From Cladorrhinum sp. PSN259 (taxonomy: Eukaryota > Ascomycota > Sordariomycetes > Sordariales > Podosporaceae), in assembly GCA_033725935.1 (NCBI GenBank), contig MU867061.1, forward strand, positions 372,001 to 436,000: a stretch of DNA of 64,000 nucleotides, written 5' to 3'. Each line of letters begins with the position of its first letter. The stretch's first letter is position 1. Both the position numbers and the translations under genes were made by a program. The notes beneath the pieces were generated by a model. It ran no database searches. It worked only from the letters and a program-made list of their open reading frames with translations, and was not told where the DNA came from. Positions 48,142 to 59,624 of the stretch are shown piece after piece.

Positions 48142-48438
48142 ATGCAACTCAAGCTCTTTATCGCCACTTCCATGTTTCTTCTTGCTCCTTTAACTCTTGG
48201 AGCCGCCACTACATCATCGGTACCAAATCCTCTCCCGCCTTTTGGCACCCAAAAACATTCAAGATGCGATTGCCCGAAAGGCTGCACCCTCACACCCGTC
48301 CCTCCGGGTGGAGGACATTGGTTTCCAGACTGCCACTGTGATTGCTCACAGAGCTGGTCTAGTAGTTTATCGCCGGGCGGTGCTATGAAACTCGTTTCGA
48401 CTTTTGGGTCTGTAGCAATAGTTATAGGGCTTCTATGA
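48142..48438 (+). CDS. Small cysteine-rich secreted protein with C-terminal hydrophobic tail
   Basis: One exon of 98 residues, starting at the ATG in TAAAAATGC. Residues 1-20 (MQLKLFIATSMFLLAPLTLG) are a signal peptide. The short mature part has six cysteines packed as CxCxxxC, a Pro/Gly-rich loop of about 15 residues (TPVPPGGGHWFPD), then CxCxC. It ends in a hydrophobic stretch (LVSTFGSVAIVIGLL) that may be a GPI signal. It is not a CFEM (eight-Cys) or hydrophobin pattern. Small secreted Cys-rich proteins of fungi can act as effectors or wall proteins, but no evidence picks one here. The family is unknown to me. Confidence 0.72.
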   Translation: MQLKLFIATSMFLLAPLTLGAATTSSVPNPLPPFGTQKHSRCDCPKGCTLTPVPPGGGHWFPDCHCDCSQSWSSSLSPGGAMKLVSTFGSVAIVIGLL

Positions 48439-49619
48439 AGAGGTTACGGATCAAGGTTGGGTCTCAAGGGATTGGCGGGAAATAGCTACGTTGGGTGTAT
48501 TCAAGGGATGTAGACAGTCGTTGAATCACTATTTTCTAATTGCTGGACGGAAATATTACTACCATGGCGCTAAAGACTGGGTTCTACTGTTCAGCTATAG
48601 CTTTCTGATATGATTGGCCTTTGACTCTCAGCTGTGACACCTCCTGTGACCATCACAGATTGTTCTGCTCTAAGCCAAGCGTGATTCACATGCAAATGTA
48701 TTTATACTAAACCACAACCATCGTCAACTCACTGCTGATAACCATCACATGCGATCCAAAGTTCAGTCTCAGCCAAGACCATGCCATAAAACAATGACAT
48801 AACAGCCACGCCATAGTGTATACTTTCTTACAGGATCTCATCCTGGCTCTGGGATCCGATCATGAATGTCTATGGTCGAGATCCTGGACTAGGGTCGGAT
48901 CCTGCCCCCTAATAGTCTCCCGCTTCGGTAGTGGTTTACCTAGTGGTCAAGTTTTATTCCTGGTATTCCCACGGAAATTGTAGGGATTCTGAGTTACTCT
49001 TTATATGTACTTTGTTTCTTCATTTTTATAAACAGAAAAAAATGATTACTGTGGTATACTGATGTTGAACATCATCATCATAATTCTATCGTGTGGTCCT
49101 ATTCTTTTCTGTTTTCCCCTGTTGCCTGTTGCAAGCATCAACCTCCCTCGGTCAATCCCATGCAAGTCATAGCAAGACTGGAGACCGATCTAGATTCTCG
49201 TGCTTCCCAGCCTAACCTGTTCTAGCTTCTTTCTGCGCTGGGATGTCTGTGCGCCCATCCCAGGGGCGGCGGAGGGGGACCAAGCGTTTCTGGGGTAAAG
49301 AGACGGCCCGGCGCGACCGGACGATTCCAAGGAACATTAGTTCTCTAAACACGCCGAATATGGCAAGATGTGTGTCTCTCCATGTTAGTGTCAAAAACTC
49401 TTTGAAAGTCGACGCATCTGTGCGTCAATGATGCGCACCACTTCTTGCTGCAAGCCGTCCGAGTTCCTTTGGAATGATTCTGGCCCCTCCACAAAGTAGC
49501 ATTCAAATCAATATCAGCTCCTCCCCAGAATTTCTTTCCCTCTTGTCCTTTTTTTTCTTTTTTTCTGGAGAAATGTAACCTCAACCCCCTGGCGGCGGTC
49601 ACGGTGATTATCATCAAGC
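48439..49619. other. Intergenic region
   Basis: 3' flank of the cysteine-rich gene and promoter of the rhodopsin-domain gene. No further gene is recognised. Confidence 0.5.
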
Positions 49620-50348
49620 ATGTCTGAATTCAACTTTCCTCCGCAAGGCGCCGCGGACCCATCCCTCCTACCACACGACAATGCCGGCCCCCGGCTCCTC
49701 GCCGTCGGGTGGTCCCTTTGGTGCATCGCGGGAGGATTCCTGGCGACGAGACTCTACTGCAAGCGTGTGGGCGGCAACGGACTCTGGTGGGACGACCACT
49801 TCCTCATCGCCGCACAAGTCATCCACCTCGTATCCACCTGCCTCATGACAGCGATGGTAGCTGATGGATACGGAAAACATCCCTGGGACAGGCCAAACAC
49901 CGGCCCGTTCCCTATAGCTGGCGACATGCTCACCATGATGACCCGCACAACCTTCACCATCACCGCGACGGCGTGGTCCAAGACGGCCTTCGCCATCACC
50001 ATGCTGCGCTTCGTGGAGGGATGGAAGAAATGGACAGTCTGGTTCATCATCATCAGCATGAACCTCGCTTTGGGACTCAGCGCCATGATCCCCTGGCTCC
50101 TCTGCACTCCGGTGAACAAGATATGGGATTTCACCGTCGAGGGGTCATGTCGTCCTTTCAGCATATCGGTAACACTTGCATACGTGTCTGGAGCATACTC
50201 GGCCGTGTGCGATCTTGTGTTGGCCATGTTTCCGTGGGCCATTATTTGGAACCTGCATATGAGGCCCAAGGAGAAATTGGGCGTGGGTATAGCCATGAGC
50301 ATGGGAGTTGTGTATGTATTTTTTTCTTCCTTGGCCCCCCCCCCCCCC

Positions 50349-50385
<37 letters not shown>

Positions 50386-51080
50386 TTTTTGGTTGCGCGT
50401 TTGGGGTNNNNNNNNNNTGGGTTCTTGTGTTGGCCATTTTTCCGTGGGCCATTTTTTGGAACCTGCATATGTGGCCCAAGGTTAAATTGGGGGTGGGTTT
50501 TGCCATTTGCATGGGTTTTTTTTTTTTTTTTTTTTCTTCCTTCCCCCCCCCCCCCCCCTTTTTTTTTTTTTTCTCTTGTAGTTATGGATGAGTCTGATGC
50601 TAACCAGTGTGTCTTAGTGCTGCAATCATGGCCACTATCAAGACGGTGCAGCTGAAAAACGTTGCGTCGATCGACACGCACAACACGGCGCAGCTCAATA
50701 TTTATGACACTGCCGAGATATCGGTTACTATCATGGCTTCTTCCATCCCAGCAATGCGAGTTCTTGTGAATGGTTTACGTACTTCGATGCAAAAGTCTAG
50801 TAGAAACAAGTACTATCAGGATTCGACACCTCGGTACGGGGCTAATCGAAGTGGAGTCGTCATTACGGTAGAGGCAGATGGAAGCAGAAGGGAGTCAGAC
50901 AGAGCCAATGGTGGGGGGGATGACATGAGTGATAGGAGGATATTGGGGCCCCGAACGGATGAGGGAAAGATATACCGGGTGGATGAGGTCGAGGTGGTCT
51001 CAACGTATAGTAATACGAAAGGAAGAGGCAGTGATGAGGAAGGTGGGTATGAGATGCAGAATACTGGGAGGAAAATATAG
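49620..51080 (+). CDS. Seven-helix rhodopsin-domain (PTH11-like) membrane protein
   Basis: Exons 49620-50311 and 50618-51080 give 384 residues. Seven hydrophobic segments can be laid out, the sixth and seventh completed only by splicing (GVGIAMSMGVV then AAIMATIKTVQL, and AEISVTIMASSIPAMRVLV). The marks of the fungal rhodopsin-like domain are WWDDHFLIAAQ after the first helix, ATAWSKTAFAITMLRF in helix 3, SGAYSAVCDLVLAMFPW in helix 5, and a long charged cytoplasmic tail (about 275-384). Such proteins include presumed GPCR-type receptors and other integral membrane proteins of unknown ligand. The apparent 306-nt intron holds the second ten-N gap and a false copy of exon 1's end, so the true intron is shorter. 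Donor GTATGT and branch GCTAACC are intact. Confidence 0.85.
50216..50572. other. Assembly gap (10 N) flanked by a degraded duplicate
   Basis: Ten N at 50408-50417 follow a poly-C/poly-G block. The bases after the gap (about 50421-50540) repeat exon-1 sequence at 50216-50330, with many positions turned to T or G, and run into poly-T and poly-C. This is the same kind of artefact as at 21.1 kb. It lies within an intron, so the protein is not harmed. Confidence 0.88.
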
Positions 51081-51200
51081 TTTTAGTCTAAATTGTGACA
51101 GGTGTTGCTCATAATTAACCCAAGAGGTGGCTGTACCTCCTATTGAAAAGAAGCCGACTCTCTGCTCTGCCAAACACCATCAAGAATATATTGTAGACAG

Positions 51201-51585
51201 TTACGTATCCAACATGCATTTTAAGCAGATCTCAAAGTCTTTACTCAGTGATGCGCGCAGCTCTTGTAGCTGTCCCATTTAGGGTGTTAGGACTGCAATG
51301 TCGGTGCTCTTGTATGCCCCCTGGCGGATGAGATGACGGACCAGCGCGTTGGTCATGGACACTTCCCACGCGTTGCTGTGTGATTTGAGTCGGCCGTCGT
51401 CGTCTGCCTTGTCTTCTATGTGTTGATGGTCCAGCCAAAAGACATTCTCGCGCATGCCGACGACATCTGGTAAAGTCGTAACGGAGGTATGGTCCCCAAG
51501 GGACATGGACGGATACGGGTGGGTTGGAGACGATGTGTTTTCAATGTTGTTGATGTTTTTTATGGGTTGGGAGTATCGGCTCAAT
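51201..51585 (-). pseudogene. Fragment of an NFX1-type zinc-finger helicase, with a nonsense codon
   Basis: On the minus strand, the frame reads LPDVVGMRENVFWLDH, then SHSNAWEVSMTNALVRHLIR and YKSTDIAVLTP. These are the late SF1 helicase motifs of fungal NF-X1-type helicases, where LTPY and GQL follow. Here the codon after LTP is TAA (51279-51281) in place of the expected Tyr. The frame then continues correctly (GQLQELRASLSKDFEICL) to a second stop at 51201-51203. No Walker A/B, zinc-finger or other helicase part is found nearby. Upstream, homology fades around 51585 at an A-run. The piece is about 5-10 percent of a normal gene and is dead. A wrong base call could explain the stop, but not the missing remainder. 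Confidence 0.75.
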
Positions 51586-52162
51586 GGCTTTGGTCTCTTT
51601 TTTTTTTTTACTTATTTCTGATTTTCCACCTTTGCTTTCGGTGCTTATCTCTTGGCTTCTGATACCCAAAGAGTACATACCTGGTAGTAATGTCAAAGGG
51701 AAGGAAACCGCGATCCAGTGAGATTTGTGTAATGAGAATACGAGTTTTGACCAAACCAGGTGGTAAACTATTCAAGAAAGTGAGGCGAAGCTGTTCAAAA
51801 CTCCAGTTAAATATCCCCATTGATGCTCTCGTCCATGGGGAGGTGCGGTCCTTTGGCCAGAAAGCTGGGCCTTCAGCTTGTTCTGGAGCCTGAGCTTTTG
51901 TCTCGGCAGCTGGGGCCAGCGGTAATTTCTGGTCTTGGCATTTCTTCTTCGGTGACCGCTTTTGTCCTGAATTTACATTTTCTCTCAATTAATAAAGTAA
52001 AGAAAGGCGGGGTCATTGCGTGAAGTAGGGCCTCTCCAAAAAAACTTCATCAGTTCTGTTTTGCTGCTTACTTTTCTTCGAGCCTAATCTGATCACACGA
52101 ACCAATTCCCTTCGACTCGGTCGCCATCTAACTCAGAAATATCAGTCACATGGTCTAGAAAA
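51586..52162. other. Region between helicase relic and NLR-like gene
   Basis: A 126-codon frame (51608-51988, minus) is open but I do not recognise it. It may be more degraded helicase-gene flank. The last 150 bases are the NLR promoter/leader. Confidence 0.4.
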
Positions 52163-55100
52163 ATGCAGAGTTTCATCCCTGGTATCGGCCTTTCCGTTGT
52201 CTACGAGCCAGAGAACAGCGTTCCAGCTGTCGAGTACGTGTCCAGCCTGCGGGAGTGACGAGTCGTGGCTAGTGTCTGGGGACTGACATGAATGACCGTC
52301 CAGCATCGTTTTTGTCCACGGTTTGGGAGGCCATCCTTACAGAACATGGACTCATACTAATGTTCCCAAGACGTTGGGAGGCGACCATGATGGCCAACCC
52401 TCACCTGTGTTCTGGCCCCGCGACCTGCTTCCCGCGGACTTGCCAAATTCTCGCATTCTAGTGTACGGATACGACATCAAGGTTACGGAGCTGGTGACCA
52501 GTAACCCGTTGAAAAGTCACATCTTCTCGGACAGTCAAGACCTTCTATTTGCGCTGCAAAAAGCGAGGGTTCTCAATCGTCCTCGAATATTCATTGCCCA
52601 TGATTTTGGCGGACTCATCATCAAAGAAGTGAGTCAAGCCCATCTCGCGCAGTCACGTATGCCACTTTGCTAATGACGTCTCCCAGTTGCTCGTAAGATG
52701 CGCAGAATCCGAACATGAAGATATCATCAGGTCCACTGTGGCCGTCATATTTTTCGGGACGCCCCATCAAGGAGACAGCGCAGACCTTGGCCGATTAGTA
52801 GCCAGCATATGGCAACCTACACCTAGCGATTTACGTCAGGATTCATATGGCGCTATTCTGGCCGTACTTGGCCTGACGGGCACCAGTCTAGAACGCCAGA
52901 AAGAAGCATTTTACAGAATCTGGCGTAAATATGACTTTCGAGTTAAAACTTTTATAGAAGGCCTTAGCCCGATAACTTCTGCGACAAAGGTCCCTCCGGA
53001 CTACTGCGCATTGATTGGAGACCATCGCGAAAGGCCCGAAATTATAGAAGCTGATCATACTGGGATGTGCCGATTTCCTGGAGCCGACGACATAAAATAT
53101 CGAATGGTCGCCGGGGAGATTCTTTCGATATACCGCTCAATAACAAAGTCGAACGCAGAGAATGTACATCAGAGTGGCCGCATCCAGAATCCCATGTTGG
53201 GTAATATTTCTATCGCGAAAATTCACGAAGTAGTTGGGGCTGATGACCACCTCAAAGACGATGATGAGGCTTGTATTCGGTCTCTGTGGTTTCCAACCAT
53301 GGATTCCGGCAGGCTCAACAAGCAGAAGCCGGCCGATCGGACGTGTCTTTGGCTGTTTGACCACGAGATATATCAAGACTGGTTCAGCGGTCGGAAGCGT
53401 GATAGCCACAACGGACTCCTTTGGCTGAAAGGAAAACCCGGCGCGGGGAAATCGACCTTGATGATGGAGGCTTTCCGCCATACCGCGGAGATGGAGGAGG
53501 TCCAGTCGGCCGCCTTTTTCTTCGATGCCAAAGGACCTGAATTAAACCACTCGCCTGTCGGTCTTTTTCGGTCCTTGTTATACCAACTTCTGCCCAGATA
53601 TCAAGAACATCTTCGGCAGCTCAACCGGGTCTTGCACCAACGCGACTTGGACTGGGGAAAGCATGAAGCGAAGGCCTCCTCTTGGCAAGAAAAAGAGCTG
53701 GAGTCGTTTTTCAGCTCCTTTGCCCTGCAGTTAGCTAGACCGACATTCATCTTTATCGATGCCCTTGATGAATGCGACTCAAAGAGCATACGAAAGCAAG
53801 CCTATTTCTGGCGGTATATCACTGCATCTGCCTACAGAGCCGGGGTTCAACTCAACGTTTGCGTATCCAGCAGCCATCTCCCCTTTATCTCTCTCTCCAA
53901 TTGCCCGGAGATAGTCGTAGAGCAATTCAATAGCCGCGACATCGCAACGTTCGTGGAACTAAAGCTCATGGTGTGCACTGCGCTTGCTAGAGCAGAACGG
54001 GGAGCTTTAAGGGACGCAGTCTTGGGAAGGGCAGTCGGGGTGTTTCTCTGGGCGGTTCTGGTGGTAGACGACCTGCTTAGCAAGTTTGACGAGGGGTACA
54101 GTATACCACAATTGCTGAACCAGCTTGATATAGTACCACTAGAGCTTGAGACATTATTTTCCAGCATGTTCCACTCTGTCAATTCTGAGGAACGACTATT
54201 GACAGTTCGACTCTTTCAGTGGGCGGTTTTGGCAGCGAAGCCGCTTCGTCTCTTCGAATGGCACCACATAATGGCCTTCATCCGGCAACCAGCGCCTTCA
54301 TCGCTGGCTGAGTGGCACCTGTCGGATAGCTTTACAACGAATGATGACCAGCTGGAGAAACAAATCAGATATATTTCGAAGGGACTGGTCGAGGTGAAAA
54401 CACTTGGCGACCCGCAAGACTGGTATTCCGACACGATGTCTATGGATGCGAGCGCTGGGTCTGTCAACAGTGTACACGGCGAGAGCCGGGTTGTTCAAGT
54501 CATCCACGGATCGGTACGTGAATTCTTTTTGCATGGCAGTGGATTCTCTGTTATCGATCCAAGCCTTGGACCTCATCCTGTCGGCAAAGGCCACCTCTCG
54601 ATAATAGCCACATGTCTGGACTACATAAACATCCGCGAATTGGATAGGTTCTTTGAAGCACGGGTAATGGCAGGGCGACCTGGAAATGACCAACGAAGCT
54701 CGAATGAACACCGCACATCGGGAACCCAGAGCCCCGGGCCACAGAACATAGAGACACACCCTTTTAGCCTAACACAACACGACGGGACGCGGAAACAGGG
54801 CGAGGGAAGAGCATGGGAAGGAGAGCAGCCAAAAGGAAATATGACAAAGGAGAATTTGGAGAAACGTAAGGGATATGCAGATGCGGCATCGAGGATCGAC
54901 ACAATCCGACAATGGGCATTGGATACGGAGCAGACCTCTCTGGATGAGTCAGCGCGCAGTTCCACTACCGATCTCTCCATCACAGGCTGGTTTGAAGCCT
55001 TCCCTGCGCTTCTCTCCTACGCTACCTCCCAATTGTTCACCCATGCTCGGCTGGCTGCAGACGCAGGAGTGGATCCGAGACTCATCTTCAGTCTCTTTAC

Positions 55101-58100
55101 TGAAAAGACCTGGGAGCGGTGGGTAGCACTCAGCGATGACGTGCCACCTGGAACCCAGCTCGTTGACTACGCAGCTGATCAAGGCCTTTCCGCGTGGGTA
55201 AGGGATGCGAAACCCGATCTTCGACCTTCTTCCAATTCCGGAGACATCGACGTTATTGGTAAGCCAGACGATCGTTCCATTCCCAAAGCTATCACATACT
55301 TTGGTTCTGCCACTGGAAACTGCGGAGAATCCTTCGCATTTAGTTCCACAGGAAGAGACCTTGAACGGATAACGGAAGATACCGAGTACAACCATGGAGA
55401 TTCATCCATCTCCGAGACCCCGTCACTGGCAAGTGGCCAGGACGCGCACAAACTAGGGCTCTATGATGCACCGACGGAATACACAGCATCTGAGCCCCCA
55501 GGGCTCTCCTCCAAGAGACAGCAGTACATAAGAGACCTAGCCGCAGGGTTATTTAACGTAGTGGAGTCTAGTAAATTGGACGAGAAGACCTTTGAGCGCA
55601 TTTCTAAGCTGCTTCCGGACCTGCTTAGAGCGTTCGCTCTGAAGCTCGGATATAAGGCTCAAACCCAGATACATCGCGACGTCTCATATTTTGTTCACAA
55701 GCATCGCGAGTATGCCGAAGATGCAAGCCGGCACACTGTTGTGGGCCATGATACTAATACAGAATGCAGGCAAATACGAAGCTCCTTCGAGAGCATGCAT
55801 TCATTTGACAACATGCATTCGTTCGAGAACATTGTTTCACACGCCCCACCTTCGAGTGACGATGTAATACAGCCTGGTCAGTTCGCGATCGGCCGGTACC
55901 TCGAGGAGCCCGACTTCAAGATGGGGCAGCACACTGCGGTTATGGGCGAAAACATTGAATATCGCGACGATGATCCAGCATCACCAACCCCTAACACGAG
56001 GGTCGACCCGGAGAGGGCTCCGGCCGCCTTTGAATCAGGGGACGACGACGATGACCCTGAGGATCCTGCCGAGTTACCATCCATTGACCACCATATGTAT
56101 CGAGATTTTATGCTAGAGAACCCAGCGTACAGCTGGCTTGTCGCAAGTTTGCAAAGAGAAGCAGCCTTGGCCCGCGCAAACCCCGACCTTCTGGAGGAAA
56201 TCAAGGATGAGGTATTGCGGGCCCTTCCGTCCTCTTACACCGTCAGTAGAAAGGTAGCTTCACAACAGTACAACGCGAAATTCGAGTTGGACTGGGATCC
56301 CTTGTCATTTGTGAAGGAGCAAAAGTACGTCGAAAGCCCAGACGAGGCGATAGAGAGAGCCATCACTCTTACCGGCTCCGAGAGCGACGCACAGGCTGCG
56401 ATTACCCGGGAGTACCTCTCCCAGACATGGCCGGCTACTGGAAAATACGTGATGCAGCTGGTTGCTGATGTTGTTCGCAATACGGTGGATCGCCATGCCA
56501 CCGGTAAGTATTAAGACAATGTTCACCCCATTATGATGTCTACTAATAAGCATGTCTTCCTAGTCAGTCTACCTGATGGGACGGAATTTGACGCACTAAT
56601 TCGCGGGACTAAGGTCATAGTCACCGCCCTTGGCACCGGCGACTCCCTCGTAGAGATTGCCCAGCAGCTTGCATGGGTTGGGGCAGCGCTTCGCTCCTCC
56701 CCATTTGAGGCGGGCGTCGCAGTCTGCTCGCCATTCATCCGAACGACGGCCCCCCTGGAAAGAGATGTTTCTTCGAATCAATCATCCAAGGCAACACCTC
56801 CTGGTTGCGTAAACTATGTGATTGGTTTCCGGATTCAGCAGTTTGTGGCAAGCGACGAGCAGCGCCCTGGACATTGTTGGCACAAGATGTTCAGGAACCC
56901 CGTCCTAGTCAGCGGGTACCCCGTGCTATCCTGGCGGGAACGCGGGCTAGGTCTTGAGTTGCCGCTTAACATGGGGGCGCGGCTGGTCTGGACGGAGCGA
57001 GTCCACCACTTTGATGGGAAAATCTACATCAAAGGACTGTCCTCGATGCTGATTGCCACCAGGGTAATCGGGGACTTGATAATCTGGCATCATGTCTACA
57101 ACGGCAATGGGGAACGGATATCATATTTCGATCACGACCTTCAGCATGTCGACGACAACATCAGTTTGCAACAGCTTGATAAGTGTCGACACGTGGTGGG
57201 TTGGTGCGAGGATTGCCTGTATTATGCCGGTAAGTCCCCTTGGAGACGAGACGGTGCCGAGAGATATCTGGGCTGACATTCACCAGGAGCCCCTGATGCC
57301 AACTATAACATCAAAAGAGCTCGTCTTCCACAAGTTAGTGCCGGTTGTATCCTTGAAAAGGCGACTGTAAATGTCGGGTCGCGGTCGTTCATCTCAGGCG
57401 GCGCGACAATGGCAATCGGCACCCGGGAGGTTCCCCCACATATCACGCCGAACTTGAACAATTATATTCTCAATCTGGAGTCATTGGAGAAGCGGTACGT
57501 TGTTTTCTGGGATGAGGACGACAAAAGAGGATGGCTGGTAAACGGCGTCAGCGCTCTACTGCATCTGGTCAGAGCCAAGCTGAGGCATATGAGCACTCCG
57601 AGTGAAAGACGCTCTGCAGCATTCGCCAAGGCATCGCTTTTCGACCCCAGAAAGTTGAAAAATTCAACTAAACGCTCACCAATATCCGCCCCGGATGTAC
57701 TTCTGGATCATGGGAATAGGGAAATCGAGATTTATGCTGGCAAAACCACTCTCGAAGAGGAAACTTCTAAGCCACGAGGGAGTACCGAAGCAACAAAAAG
57801 CTTGAAGAGAAAACGAGGCTACTATCTCTTTGAAGACCTGGTTGAGCAGTTTTTTGTAACTTTGGACCAGATCATGGCCCATCAACGAAAGGCGGCTGGA
57901 GAGAGCGGAGTGAAGCTAAAAGTTAGAACACGCGTGCATCTAGAAGGCTGGGACTTTGTTGCCTTGGTCACAGACAATGACCTTGTGCATCCACGAGTCG
58001 CCACCATTGATGCCCTCGGGTACGGCTGGGTGCACTTCATTCGCTCCATCAATGCCGTAACCCTCTTTGGGAGTGGATTTGGCGACATTATCCAGCCGAG

Positions 58101-58899
58101 CGAACATTTGGAGATATGTCCGAGATGGGCTAGTCTTCCCAAGGAACGTTACTACCTGGCCGCCGCCGTCTTGGACATGGAGAACATCATAGAAAAATAT
58201 GGTGGAGATGAGCGCACTGATCGCATCACACCGGTTCCCAACCTGATGTGGCATTGTCCCGCGATCTCCGTCGTCAAGCAATGTCAATGCCAACAGCAAC
58301 AACGACAGGAGCGACAACAACCGTGGAAACTCGGGCAAGCATTTTGGAAACCGCTCAAGAAGCATCACGACCCAGTGCAAGTATTCATACCCATGTGGTC
58401 GAGGTGGGTTTTGCCCACGCCACACATAAGCCGCGATATCCTTCCCCCGAAGGGCGCAGTCGTATTTGGCCATAATATTACTTGGCCATTTCGCTGGAGA
58501 GGCACTAGTGACGAGGATGGAGAGGACTTGGAGGAGGGTGTACCACCGTCTCCGACATTGCCACCGACCCAACAGTCCCGAGTTGACAGGACTCCCTATG
58601 CTGACTCTAGCTTAAGAGACTTAAGCGAGAGACCTGGTCCGTCCTTTGCTGGAGAAAGCTCCGGGAGTCGCCATACTACGAATGCGACTTGGGCTTCGAC
58701 GTCTCCGCCTTTTTCAGACGACCTGACGGCGCCGGTCTCCGTCGAATCTGTCTCTGAACAGGCACGACTTCTTCTTGCTGTGCAGGAGCGTGAGCCAGAT
58801 GACCAGGTACCACCCAGCCCAAGTCCACTAGCTAGGGGCCCTGAGTATGGGCCGCAGAGAGTCCTTAGGCGCGAGAGGAGACGCTTAAAGCCAGGATAG
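52163..58899 (+). CDS. NLR-like receptor: alpha/beta-hydrolase - NACHT - long C-terminal module
   Basis: Five exons, 52163-52233, 52304-52628, 52687-56503, 56564-57229 and 57287-58899, join in frame to 2163 residues. Introns are 57-70 nt with good consensus. Residues about 1-300 are a SesB/DUF676-like hydrolase fold: DIVFVHGLGGHPYRTWT, then FIAHDFGGLIIKE, FFGTPHQG (154-161) and DHTGMCRF with His256. The nucleophile position is Asp124, not Ser. A linker (CIRSLWFPTMD) leads to a NACHT-type NTPase with Walker A GKPGAGKST (381-389) and Walker B FIFIDALDECD (486-496), with helical parts to about 700. After a disordered stretch comes a large C-terminal module (about 1071-2010), ending in a Pro/Ser-rich tail. 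It lacks ankyrin, WD40 or TPR repeats. NACHT proteins of this plan act in fungal non-self recognition; the ligand here is unknown. Confidence 0.88.
55786..55839 (+). repeat. Three six-residue coding repeats inside the NLR-like gene
   Basis: Residues 1166-1183 read FESMHS, FDNMHS, FENIVS, three near-identical units of 18 nt in a disordered linker. They are too short for a known repeat family. Confidence 0.7.
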
Positions 58900-59624
58900 A
58901 ATGAGACTGACGACCAATGAGTTTTCTTTCCTTAAATTCGGAGGCTGGCGCTTCTTTCAACAGGCTGAACACTGTTCCTCAAGAGATGCGGAGATTCGAT
59001 AGCGTCACCGGGTAGTGCTCTCGAAAGGAGCCCTACGGGTGCTAGCTTGTATTAGGAGTGCTTTTACTTCTTCAATCTGATTAAACGGGTGGGGATGTTC
59101 TTTTATAAACACATTGATGCACAAGTTGTCTTACATGCTGCCTGTATTTGCTGATTCTGTCATACTTGGCTAGAACTTGTTCGGCCTTGATCCCTGTCCC
59201 CACGGGTCACGCCGAGCTGAGTAACCACGAGTACGTTAAAGGATCCCAAGGCGTTACCGCAATGAATTTTACCTGTTGGCGTTTCTATTGGCTTGAGGTA
59301 ATGAAAAAATCACCGGCTCAGCGGACCAGCAGGGAGCGTATTGCGTATTCTCGCGCACCCTGCGTATTCGCGTAGTATCTAGCGTGGCTCAGCCTCACGA
59401 ACACCTCGACCGGTCAGGGACCTGCAACAGTACTGCAAGAAGAATTCCAAATAGATCTAGAATTTTGAGGTTCCCTCGGGATATTTAAAGCCTGATGAGT
59501 CCCACTGTCTTTGATAGGAATCCATCATCTCGATCATCATAAGCCATCAAACCGCACCGTTCGCCTCTGTTCACAATTAGTATCAATCTCCACCAACCAC
59601 ACATTTTCCATAACTTGAACCACC
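58900..59624. other. Intergenic region
   Basis: 3' flank of the NLR-like gene and promoter/leader of the cupin gene (CA-rich from about 59510). No gene is seen. Confidence 0.5.

Noticed and set aside
50312..50617. Reading the rhodopsin-domain gene straight through the gap region as coding
   Set aside because: The extra sequence is an error-laden copy of exon 1 plus homopolymers; splicing 50311 to 50618 restores the sixth helix.
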